Part shown: positions 1-7,300 of the stretch, one piece after another
Position numbering within the stretch: the first letter of the stretch is position 1
Layout of the letters: every line of letters begins with the position of its first letter
Assembly (NCBI GenBank): GCA_036276035.1
Contig: DASUCM010000155.1
Coordinates: 1-18,762 of the forward strand
Origin: JACDAF01 sp036276035
GTDB taxonomy: Bacteria; Chloroflexota; Limnocylindria; P2-11E
Reading direction: 5' to 3'
DNA length: 18,762 nt
Made by a program: the position numbers and the translations under genes
Notes under the pieces: generated by a model
Databases searched by the model: none
What the model was told of the DNA's origin: nothing
The model's input: only the letters and a program-made list of their open reading frames with translations

Positions 1-1311
1 CGCGTCCCGACCGCGGAAGCCGTACCGGCCGATACCGGCCGCACGTCCACGACCGCGGCGCTCCGCTACCGCGACTTCCGCCTCTTCTGGCTCGGCATGG
101 TCGTCTCGAACGTCGGCAGCTGGATGCAGCTCTATGGGCTCGGCTACCTCGTCGTGCAGCTCGCGATCAAGGACGGCGTCCCGCACCTCGCGCCCTTCTA
201 CATCGGCGTGCTGGGGCTCGCGCGCGCGCTGCCGAGCCTCCTCTTCGGGCTCTTCGCAGGCGCCGTCGCGGACCGTACGGACCGGCGGCGCCTCCTCCTC
301 GTCACGCAGTCGGCGGCGACGCTGAACGCGCTCGCGCTCGCGCTCCTCACGATCACTGGCCAGGTGAACATCGTCGCGGTCGTGCTCATCGGCGCGATCG
401 GGTCGACGATCTTCTCGTTCGACGCGCCGACGCGGCAGGCGATGGTCCCGCGGCTCGTGGGCGAGCGCGACCTCGTGAGCGCCATCGGCCTCAACTCCGT
501 CGCCTTCAACGGAGCGCAGCTCGCGGGGCCGGTCCTCGGGGGCATCCTCTACATCCCGTTCGGCCTCGGCGGGCTGTTCATGATCAACGCGCTCTCGTTC
601 CTCGCGGTGATCGCCGCGCTCGTCCTCATGAGGCCGGTGCCGATCGCGGCACGGCGGCGCGACGTCACGATGGTGCAGTCGATCCGCGAGGGGCTCGGCT
701 ACGTTCGGCGCGACGTCGTCGTGCGCTGGCTCATGCTCCTCACCGCTACGGCGGCGCTCCTCACCCGGCCGTGGATCCAGCTGCTGCCGGCCTTCACGGA
801 GCAGATCCTGCGGGTCGGCGCGGTGGAGCTCTCGTGGCTGATGGGCGCCTCGGGCGCGGGTGCGCTGGGCGGCGCGCTCGTCACTGCGTCGCTCGGGAAC
901 CTGCGCCGCCGCGGCATCCTCCTTCTCGTGAGCGCATCCGCGATGGCGCTCCTCGTCGCCGTGTTCGCGCTGCAGCGCTCCCTCGTGATCGCGCTGCCGC
1001 TGCTCGCGCTCGTCGGCTTCGCGACGATGCTGTTCATGGGGATGTCGAACACCCTCGTGCAGACGCGCACGCCGGACCACCTGCGCGGACGCGTGATGAG
1101 CGTGCACACGATGGTGTTCCTCGGCGTGATGCCGATCGGCACGCTGCTCCTCGGAGCGCTCGGCACGGTCGTCGGGGTGGACAACGCTATTGTCGCCGGC
1201 GCGCTCGCCGTGCTCGCGCTCGTGCTCTACGCGGCGGCGCGCGTGGCGCCGCTGCGCGATGCGGTCGCTACTCCGCGGCGGGGCGCTTCGCGGGTACCGC
1301 CTCCCGCGTAG
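1..1311 (+). CDS. MFS transporter, exporter type (5' end outside window)
   Basis: This is an integral membrane permease of the major facilitator superfamily, probably a drug or metabolite exporter of the MFS_3 (EntS-like) group. The frame is open from the first base and already reads ALRYRDFRLFWLG before the first internal ATG at 97, which is the usual start of the first helix in this family, so the gene begins left of the window. Many hydrophobic helices follow. The loop motif GLFAGAVADRTDRRRLL, in the loop after helix 2, is the classic MFS motif A. A second related loop, RGRVMSVHTMVFLGVMPIG, marks the C-terminal half. The C-terminus is a short Arg/Pro-rich tail ending at TAG. The last 44 bp overlap the 3' end of the convergent zinc-ribbon gene. 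The substrate cannot be told from sequence. The family call is secure. Confidence 0.9.
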   Translation, partial: RVPTAEAVPADTGRTSTTAALRYRDFRLFWLGMVVSNVGSWMQLYGLGYLVVQLAIKDGVPHLAPFYIGVLGLARALPSLLFGLFAGAVADRTDRRRLLLVTQSAATLNALALALLTITGQVNIVAVVLIGAIGSTIFSFDAPTRQAMVPRLVGERDLVSAIGLNSVAFNGAQLAGPVLGGILYIPFGLGGLFMINALSFLAVIAALVLMRPVPIAARRRDVTMVQSIREGLGYVRRDVVVRWLMLLTATAALLTRPWIQLLPAFTEQILRVGAVELSWLMGASGAGALGGALVTASLGNLRRRGILLLVSASAMALLVAVFALQRSLVIALPLLALVGFATMLFMGMSNTLVQTRTPDHLRGRVMSVHTMVFLGVMPIGTLLLGALGTVVGVDNAIVAGALAVLALVLYAAARVAPLRDAVATPRRGASRVPPPA

Positions 1312-1483
1312 CTCCGGACCGTCGTGCGCCGATCGGCGCCGGCGCCTTCGCGCTCGCGGCCTTGTCGCGCTCAGCGGGGTGGCGCACCGCGAAGCAGTGG
1401 GCGCAGATCATCGTCTCGCCCTCGCCGGCGAGCCGGATGTACGCCTCGTTGCCGCAATCGGTGCAAACGCCGGGTGCATTCAT
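1268..1483 (-). CDS. small zinc-ribbon protein, 71 aa
   Basis: I see a small soluble protein with two CxxC knuckles, Cys7/Cys10 and Cys27/Cys30, spaced as in a zinc ribbon (CTDCG...MICAHC). The region after residue 35 is rich in Ala, Arg, Lys and Pro and is probably disordered. The ATG at 1483 is preferred over an ATG at 1654 because an AGGAG ribosome site lies 9 nt before it and because the longer version would read through the imuA promoter region. The function is unknown. Similar small ribbons bind nucleic acid or act as adaptors. The gene is divergent from imuA, sharing its upstream region, and runs 44 bp into the 3' end of the MFS gene. Confidence 0.65.
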   Translation of the reverse strand: MNAPGVCTDCGNEAYIRLAGEGETMICAHCFAVRHPAERDKAASAKAPAPIGARRSGATREAVPAKRPAAE

Positions 1484-1556
1484 GTCGTCCAGCTCCTGAC
1501 CGCGAAGCAGCACGAACGGCGCCAGCCATCGCCGAGTTGTGTGACGTTTCCCGGCG

Positions 1557-1585
1557 TTGACAGCGCCCTGAGACCCGCCTAGGCT
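1557..1585 (+). promoter_or_regulatory. predicted sigma-A-type promoter of imuA operon
   Basis: TTGACA at 1557-1562 is a perfect -35 box. After a 17-bp spacer, TAGGCT at 1580-1585 keeps the T, A and final T that matter most in a -10 box. Transcription would start near 1592, giving a leader of about 47 nt before imuA. The placement next to an SOS box supports it. Confidence 0.6.
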
Positions 1586-1587
1586 CT

Positions 1588-1601
1588 CGAACATCCGTTC
1601 T
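1588..1601 (+). promoter_or_regulatory. LexA (DinR-type) SOS operator
   Basis: CGAACATCCGTTCT matches the Gram-positive LexA box CGAAC-N4-GTTCG at all positions except the last base. It begins two bases after the predicted -10 box and covers the expected transcription start, the standard geometry for repression. It sits in front of imuA, a gene family that is LexA-controlled in many bacteria. It may also affect the divergent zinc-ribbon gene. Confidence 0.6.
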
Positions 1602-1638
1602 ACCGGAGGCTGGGCCGAGTAGACGGGACGGGCGTGAG

Positions 1639-2388
1639 ATGGGGAGCGTGGCAACGGTCGCGGCGCTGGATGGCGCCGTCGCGCGGATCGGGCAGCGGTT
1701 CGGCTCGCGCGCGCTCACGCGTGGCGCGTCGTTCGAGCGCCGCTCGGAAGAGCGCTCGCTCCGGACGGGGACGGCGTTCGACCGTCTCGCCGGCGGCGTC
1801 CCGACCGGCTCACCGTCCGCGTTCGTCGGCAGCGGCGCCTGCGGCAAGCTCGTGCTCGCGCTCCGCGCGGTCGCGGCCGCGCAGCGCGAGGGCGCCTCCG
1901 CCATGTGGGTCGACCCGAGCGCGACGCTCGACCCGCTCGCCGCGTCGCGCGCGGGGGTCGACCTCGATCGCCTGCTCGTCGTGCGGGCGCGCACGCGCGA
2001 GGACGCGCTCTTCGCGGCCGCGGCGGGCCTGCGCAGCGGCGGCTTCCGTATCGTCGCGCTCGACACCGGGCCCGCGCTCCTCGCGCCGTTCGTGCGTGCG
2101 GACGACGTCGCGCCGCTCATCCCCATCGTCCGCGGATCGGGTGCCGCGCTCGTCGTCGTGAGCGACGAGCCGGCCCGCCGTCTCGTCCTCCCGACGTTCC
2201 GCTTCGAGCGCGTCGCGTGGGAGCACGAACACGGCCGCACGACCGGCTGGACCTTCGCGGTCTCCGCGACGCGCGGGGCGCAGGCGCTGTTCCACGCGCG
2301 CTCGTTCGCGCGGACCGTCCTCGATCTCGGCCTCCGCGAGGAGCTCCAGGCCGTTCGGCCGGACACGGCCCTCCCTGCCGCGTCATGA
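1639..2388 (+). CDS. imuA: ImuA-type RecA-fold mutasome protein, 249 aa
   Basis: This is probably the RecA-like accessory subunit of the ImuA-ImuB-DnaE2 translesion mutasome. The RecA-type core reads GGVPTGSPSAFVGSGACGKL, with the P-loop-like stretch at residues 64-71 (GSGACGKL). Its last position is Leu instead of Ser/Thr, so nucleotide binding may be weak or lost. A Walker-B-like strand (FRIVALDTG) lies near residues 137-144, and 'LVVVSDEP' resembles a later RecA core strand. Length is normal for ImuA-type proteins. The ATG at 1639 has no strong ribosome site; a GGAGG at 1605 is too far away, and GTG at 1648 is an alternative start. The stop overlaps the imuB start by 4 bp (ATGA), so translation is probably coupled. 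Family assignment rests on fold motifs plus the imuB and dnaE2 neighbours. Confidence 0.75.
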   Translation: MGSVATVAALDGAVARIGQRFGSRALTRGASFERRSEERSLRTGTAFDRLAGGVPTGSPSAFVGSGACGKLVLALRAVAAAQREGASAMWVDPSATLDPLAASRAGVDLDRLLVVRARTREDALFAAAAGLRSGGFRIVALDTGPALLAPFVRADDVAPLIPIVRGSGAALVVVSDEPARRLVLPTFRFERVAWEHEHGRTTGWTFAVSATRGAQALFHARSFARTVLDLGLREELQAVRPDTALPAAS

Positions 2389-3383
2389 CCGCGATCGCCG
2401 TCGCGCGGATCGGGCCCGGCGCTTCCGATGTCGCGCGGGATCGCGCGCTCCTCTCCCTGCGCGCGGCGCTGCCGCGCGTCGGCGTGCTCGGGCAGGGCGT
2501 GTACGCCTGCGACCTGCGCGGGACCGCGCGGCTCCTCGGCGCGCCGCTCCGCGTCGGCGCGCGCATCGTCTCGGTCTGCGCACGCGCCGGGGCCCCCTGC
2601 GCGGTCGGCCTCGGTCCAGGCGCGTTCGTCGCGCGCGTGCTCGCGGAGCGCACGCCGCTTGGCGACGCGCGCGCGCTCGCGACCGGACCGCGCGAGTACC
2701 TCGCCCCGCTGCCGGTCGCGACGCTGCCGCTCGAGCCCCGGCTCCTCGAGGAGCTCGCGCTCATGGGCATCCGCGACGTGGGCGCGTTCGCGGCGCTCGA
2801 TGCGGGCGCGGTGCTCGACCGCTTGGGCCGCGCCGCGGCCGCGGCACACGCGCTCGCGTGCGGCGCGGACGACGTGGCGGTGCGCGGCGTGCCGCCAGTG
2901 CGGCGGATCCGCGCGGGCCGCCGCTTCGATGACTGCATCGTCTCGACGGAGCAGCTCGTGTTCGCGCTGCGCATGCTCGCGGACCGGATCGCGCAGGACC
3001 TCGCGGCCGACGGGCTCGCGGCACTGCGGCTCCTCCTGCACGCCGAGCGCGAGGGCGCGCCGCCACTCCGGCTCGAGCGCGTGCTCCTGCCCCCGACCGC
3101 GGATCCCGCCGCGCTCGTGCGCTCGCTCCGCTGGGCGCTCGACGAGCGCGCGGAGCTCGGCCCCGTCGACGCCGTCGCGATCGAGGCGCTCGAGGTCGAG
3201 CCACTCCGTGGCCGCCAGCTCGGGCTGTTCGCGCCCGACGGCGCGCACGCGGAGGAGGCCATCGCGGTCGCCCAGCACCTGCGCGGCCGGCTCGGCGCCG
3301 GCGCGGTGCTCCGCGCGCGCGTGCGGGCGCCGGACGCGCGTCTTCCCGAACGAGAGGCCGAATGGACGGAGGTGGTCGCATGA
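2385..3383 (+). CDS. imuB: ImuB-like Y-family polymerase homologue, short form, 332 aa
   Basis: This is a catalytically inactive Y-family polymerase relative that should act as the hub linking DnaE2, ImuA and the sliding clamp. Residues 31-52 (RVGVLGQGVYACDLRGTARLLG) align with the second part of the Y-family palm, but the catalytic Asp-Glu pair expected there is replaced by Gly-Gln. Residues 70-85 match the 'vGia.n.flA' helix, and 105-145 fit the thumb helix-hairpin-helix (ALMGIRDVGAFAAL). A little-finger domain spans about 165-275. QLGLF at 278-282 is a consensus beta-clamp binding motif. Usual ImuB proteins are about 500 aa; this one starts directly at the late palm and lacks roughly the first 80-100 residues. 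Upstream in this frame there is only an Arg-rich antisense-like reading inside imuA, so ATG 2385 is the credible start. It overlaps DUF6504 by 4 bp. Confidence 0.75.
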   Translation: MTAIAVARIGPGASDVARDRALLSLRAALPRVGVLGQGVYACDLRGTARLLGAPLRVGARIVSVCARAGAPCAVGLGPGAFVARVLAERTPLGDARALATGPREYLAPLPVATLPLEPRLLEELALMGIRDVGAFAALDAGAVLDRLGRAAAAAHALACGADDVAVRGVPPVRRIRAGRRFDDCIVSTEQLVFALRMLADRIAQDLAADGLAALRLLLHAEREGAPPLRLERVLLPPTADPAALVRSLRWALDERAELGPVDAVAIEALEVEPLRGRQLGLFAPDGAHAEEAIAVAQHLRGRLGAGAVLRARVRAPDARLPEREAEWTEVVA

Positions 3384-3631
3384 GCCGCCTGCTCGCGGAG
3401 CCGATAGCGGTGCAGCTCGTGTGGTGCGAGGGCGAGATCGAGGCGCTGCGCATCGGCGCGATGCGCCTCGCGGTCGCCGAGATCGTCCGCCGCTGGCGCG
3501 TCGACGGGGAGTGGTGGGCGAATGGGCCGGACCGCGACTACATGACGCTGCGCACCGTCGACGGCCAGCTCATGGACGTGTACGGGGACCGCCGCTCAGG
3601 GCAGTGGTTCCTCCAGCGGCTCATGGATTGA
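3380..3631 (+). CDS. DUF6504 family protein, 83 aa
   Basis: This small protein is of the family often found beside, or fused to, ImuB in high-GC bacteria; its role is unknown but presumably belongs to the mutasome. The family signature is visible in 'EIVRRWRVDGEWW', 'DRDYMTLRTVDG' and 'DRRSGQWFLQRLMD', a compact beta-rich fold with many aromatic residues. I chose ATG 3380 because it forms an ATGA overlap with the imuB stop and has GGAGG 7 nt upstream. An in-frame ATG at 3362 would add six residues but lacks such a site. It is the last gene of the imuA operon and faces the convergent toxin gene with only 15 bp between the stops. Confidence 0.75.
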   Translation: MSRLLAEPIAVQLVWCEGEIEALRIGAMRLAVAEIVRRWRVDGEWWANGPDRDYMTLRTVDGQLMDVYGDRRSGQWFLQRLMD

Positions 3632-3634
3632 GCC

Positions 3635-3661
3635 GTCCCGGTGGGATCAGGCCTCCGGGAC
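3635..3661. terminator. possible bidirectional terminator hairpin
   Basis: GTCCCGG at 3635-3641 and CCGGGAC at 3655-3661 form a perfect 7-bp stem with a 13-nt loop, exactly between the convergent DUF6504 and mazF-like genes and overlapping the end of the latter. There is no T-run, so strength is doubtful. Confidence 0.35.
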
Positions 3662-4003
3662 GAGCTCACCGATGGCACGCCGGATCGCGCGGCAGGCCTG
3701 GTCGAGGATCCCGTCCTCGACTGGCGGGCCGAGCGGACCGCGACGCAGGAAGTCGCGGTCGATCGTCGTGATCTCTTCGCAGAACAGGACGCCGTCGCGG
3801 GTGATCCCGCCGGAGCCCGCGGGCAGAGGGACGCGCGTCGGTCCGGCAGCACCTCGCGAGAAGATCGGCACGACGATGACGTCGTCGGTCAGCTCGTTCC
3901 GGATGTCCTCGGAGATCACGAGCGCCGGCCGAGGCTGGTGCGGGTCGTCGGGCTGCCCCGGGACCAGCACGCTCCAGATCTCGCCACGTCGCGGCGCCGC
4001 CAT
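3647..4003 (-). CDS. MazF/PemK-family toxin endoribonuclease, 118 aa
   Basis: This is predicted to be an mRNA-cleaving toxin of the MazF/PemK family. It starts MAAPRRGEIWSVLVPG, the canonical first strand, followed by the family motif PRPALVIS (carrying the conserved Arg), 'DDVIVVPIFS', 'TRVPLPAGSGG' and 'GVLFCEEITTIDRDFL', in the usual order and length. An upstream in-frame start at 4066 would overlap the antitoxin by 56 bp and adds only an Arg/Pro-rich shadow, so ATG 4003 is chosen. No clear ribosome site is seen and the antitoxin stop is only 7 bp before it, so translational coupling is likely. It sits antisense inside the imuAB-DUF6504-dnaE2 cassette. Confidence 0.85.
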   Translation of the reverse strand: MAAPRRGEIWSVLVPGQPDDPHQPRPALVISEDIRNELTDDVIVVPIFSRGAAGPTRVPLPAGSGGITRDGVLFCEEITTIDRDFLRRGPLGPPVEDGILDQACRAIRRAIGELVPEA

Positions 4004-4010
4004 GTGCGGT

Positions 4011-4280
4011 TCAGCGTCGTCCGGAGCGACGGGTCGCCGAGGCGGCACGGATCGCCTTCCACGCACGCCGCTCGGCGGCTTCGGATGCGGAAGCAGGCGT
4101 GCGGAACTGGGTCGTCATCGCGGCCTGCTGCTGGCGCGCGTACCAGAGCCGCAGCGCCTCGTCGATCACCCCACTCCTATCGGCACCGGGGTGCGCGGCG
4201 ACATAGGCGTCCACCGCTGCGGCGAGCAGGGGATCGATGGTCGCGCCGATCTTCGTGCGCCGTCGGGTCGTGAGCGTCAT
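4011..4280 (-). CDS. ribbon-helix-helix antitoxin, 89 aa
   Basis: This is the cognate antitoxin of the MazF-like toxin immediately downstream. Residues 1-50 (MTLTTRRRTKIGATID..., then a helix with 'LAAAVDAYVAAHPGADRSGVIDEALRLWYARQ') look like a ribbon-helix-helix DNA-binding domain. The Ala/Arg-rich C-terminus is likely the disordered toxin-binding tail. The start is uncertain. ATG 4280 begins exactly at the RHH strand and lies 7 nt after a -10-like box, suggesting a leaderless message. TTG 4313 would add 11 residues, leaving only 2 bp to the divergent dnaE2 start. It probably represses its own promoter, and the 35-bp gap to dnaE2 means dnaE2 could be controlled too. Confidence 0.75.
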   Translation of the reverse strand: MTLTTRRRTKIGATIDPLLAAAVDAYVAAHPGADRSGVIDEALRLWYARQQQAAMTTQFRTPASASEAAERRAWKAIRAASATRRSGRR

Positions 4281-4312
4281 GTCCGACACATTATCAGACG
4301 CATTGTCCGTCA
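4280..4312. promoter_or_regulatory. repeat-bearing divergent control region of toxin-antitoxin and dnaE2
   Basis: This is an AT-richer patch in very GC-rich surroundings. TGTCCGACA (4280-4288; two palindromic halves around a central C) and TGTCCGTCA (4304-4312) are direct repeats matching at 8 of 9 positions and 24 bp apart, suitable for tandem RHH dimers. On the minus strand TAATGT (4293-4288) lies 7 nt before the antitoxin ATG, as in leaderless promoters. On the plus strand CATTAT (4289-4294) could serve dnaE2. No LexA-like box is present here. Confidence 0.4.
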
Positions 4313-4315
4313 ACG

Positions 4316-7300
4316 ATGACCGACTTCGTCCACCTCCACGCGCATAGCGCGTACTCCTTCCTCGACGGCGCGTCGACGCCGGAGGAGCTCGTGGACGCTG
4401 CCGTCGAGCACGGCATGGACGCGCTCGCGATCACCGACACGAACGGGCTCTACGGAGCCGTGCGCTTCTGGGGCGCCGCGAAGGAGCGCGGGATCAAGCC
4501 GATCTTCGGTGTCGAGCTCACGCTCCTGGACGTCGGCGCCGGCGAGCGCGTCGTGCTCCTCGCGAAGGACCGGCAGGGGTGGACGAGCCTCTGCCGCATC
4601 GTCAGCGCCGCGCAGCTCGCCGGCGAGAAGACGAAGCCGCGCGCGACGCTCGAGCTCGTCGAGCGCGACCCGGCCGGGCTCTTCGTGCTCGTCGAGACCG
4701 ACGACCCGGTCACGCTCGCGCAGCTGGCCGCGATCTTCGGCGACTCGCTCTACCTCGAGCTCGTCGACCGCTGGGGCCCGGACGATGAGGCGCGCTGCGA
4801 CCGGCTCCACACGCTCGCGGCCGAGCACGGTATCGCCACCGTCATCACGAACGACGTGCGCTATGCGCGTCCCGACGGCCGCCGCCTGCACGACGTCATG
4901 CGCTGCATCGACGTGGGGACGACGCTCGACGAGGCGGGGGATCTCCTCTCGCGCAACGGCGAGCGCTGGCTGAAGTCGGAGGGCGAGCTGCGCGCGCGGC
5001 TCGGGCGCTTCCCGGACGCGTTCGCGAACGCGCGGCGCATCGCCGACGCGTGCGACGTCGACCTCGACTTCGGGCACCAGCGCCTCCCCGGCTTCCCCGC
5101 GCCCGAGGGTCACACCGCGTTCTCGTTCCTCTACTCGCTCTGCCAGGACGGCGCCCGCGCGAAGTACGGGCGGATCACGCCTGCCGTCTCGAAGCAGCTC
5201 GCGCACGAGCTCGAGGTCATCGACAAGTGCGGCCTCGCCGAGTTCTTCCTCATCAACTGGGACATCGTCCGCTTCTGCGGCGAGCGGCGGATCCCCGCGC
5301 AGGGGCGCGGCTCGGCCGCGGACTCGATCGTCGCCTACGTGCTCGACATCACGAAGGTCGACCCGATCGAGCACGACCTCCTCTTCGAGCGCTTCCTCAC
5401 CGAGGACAGCCACACGCTGCCGGACATCGACCTCGACATCGCGACGAACGACCGCGAGGAGGTCATCCAGTACGTCTACCGCAAGTACGGCGAGCGCTAC
5501 GCGGCGATGGTCTGCAACGTCGTCACGTACCGCGCGCGGTCGGCGTCACGTGAGGTCGCGAAAGCGCTTGGCTTCCGTCCGCAGACGATCGACCGCATGG
5601 CCAGCTCGATCGATCATGTCGCGGTCGATCCTCGCGGCCGAGGGAGTGTGCGGCCCGGCGAGGTCGAGGGTCAGAGGACCCCGACCCGAGGCAACGTCGC
5701 CGGGCCGCACACGCTGGAAGACCTCTTCGACGACAAGGAGCGCGAGCGCTTCCCGCTCTTCCGCGAGATCACCGAGGCGATCGCCGACCTGCCGCGCCAC
5801 CTCTCCATCCACAACGGCGGGATGCTCATCACCGCGCTGCCGCTCGTCGACACCGTGCCGATCGAGCGCGCGACGATGCCCGACCGCAACGTCGTGCAGT
5901 TCGACAAGCGCGACGTCGAGGACCTCGGTCTCGTGAAGATGGACCTGCTCGGGCTACGCACGCTCTCGCTCATCAAGGACTGCATCGGGATGATCGAGAC
6001 GGAGCATGGCGAGCGGCTCGACCTCGGGACGCTCCGGCTCGACGATCCCGCGGTGTACGACCTCATCTGCGAGGTCGACACGATCGGTGTGTTCCAGGTC
6101 GAGAGCCGCGCGCAGGCCCAGGCGCTGCCGCGGGTGCAGCCCCGCACCTTCGCGGACATCGTCGTCGAGGTCGCGATCATCCGGCCCGGCCCGCTGCAGG
6201 GGAACATGGTGAACCCGTACATCCGGCGCCGGCAGGGCCGCGAGCCGGTGACATATCCGCACCCGTCGCTCGAGCCGATCCTCAAGGAGACGCTCGGCGT
6301 CATCCTCTTCCAGGAGCAGATCCTCAAGGTCGCGATGGCCGTCGCCGGCTTCAGCCCCGCGGCGGCGGACAGGCTGCGCCGCGCGATGAGCCGCGCCCGC
6401 AGCGCCTCGGACATGGAGCAGCTGCGCGCGCCGTTCGTCGAGGGCGCGCGGCACAGCGGCGTGAGCGAGCCGGTCGCGAACGAGATCTTCCGGCAGATCG
6501 CGGCGTTCGCGGAGTTCGGCTTCTGCAAGAGCCACGCGGCCGCGTTCGCGCTCACCGCGTACCACACCTGCCACCTGAAGCTGTACTACCCGGCGGAGTT
6601 CACCGTCGCGCTCCTGAACAACCAGCCGATGGGCTTCTACTCGCCGGCGGTCATCGCGGGCGACGCGAAGCGCCACGGCATCCGCGTCCTGCCCGTGGAC
6701 GTGAACCGCTCGGGCACGAAGGCGGCGGTGGAGGTCGCGGAGAGCGTGCCCGAGTTCGAGGACCTCTCGCGGTCGATCGCGCGCCACCGCTCGTGCCGGT
6801 CGCATCACGTGCGGCTCGGCCTCGCGTCGGTGAAGGCCCTCGGCGATGCCGAGGCGGACGCGATCGTGAGCGAGCGCGCGCGGGGCGGGCCGTTCCGCTC
6901 GTTCGACGACCTGGCGCGCCGGGTCGCGATGAAGGAGGAGGCGCTGCGGAACCTCGCGCTCGTCGGCGGCTTCGACGCGCTCGGCGAGCCGCGCCGCTCG
7001 CTGCTCTGGCGCGCGCGCGACGCGCACCGGACCTCGCCCGCGTTCACCCGGCCGGCGCTCGCGCTCCCGAGCGCGGATCCGCCTCCGCTCGCGGCGCTCT
7101 CGGAGGCCGAGCGCACCGCGCTCGACTACCGCATCACCGGTGTCCCGACCGGCCCGCAGGTGATGCGCTTCTACCGCGAGGATCTCGCGGCGCGGGGCGT
7201 GACGACCTCGCTCGGGCTCGCGTCGCTCGCGCACGGACGCAACGTCACCGTCGCGGGCGCGATCGTGGTGAAGCAGCATCCCGAAACGGCGAAGGGACAC

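Noticed and set aside
1634..2161. 175-aa GTG frame starting at 1634
   Set aside because: Ser/Arg-rich out-of-frame reading of imuA with no recognisable protein features.
1371..3278. 635-aa open frame on the minus strand across imuA and imuB
   Set aside because: Arg/Glu/Ala-rich low-complexity translation with no domain, typical of antisense frames in very GC-rich genes; forward genes have clear family motifs and linked starts.
4004..4066. Longer toxin start at 4066
   Set aside because: It adds an Arg/Pro-rich head overlapping the antitoxin, while the MazF fold begins exactly at the ATG at 4003.
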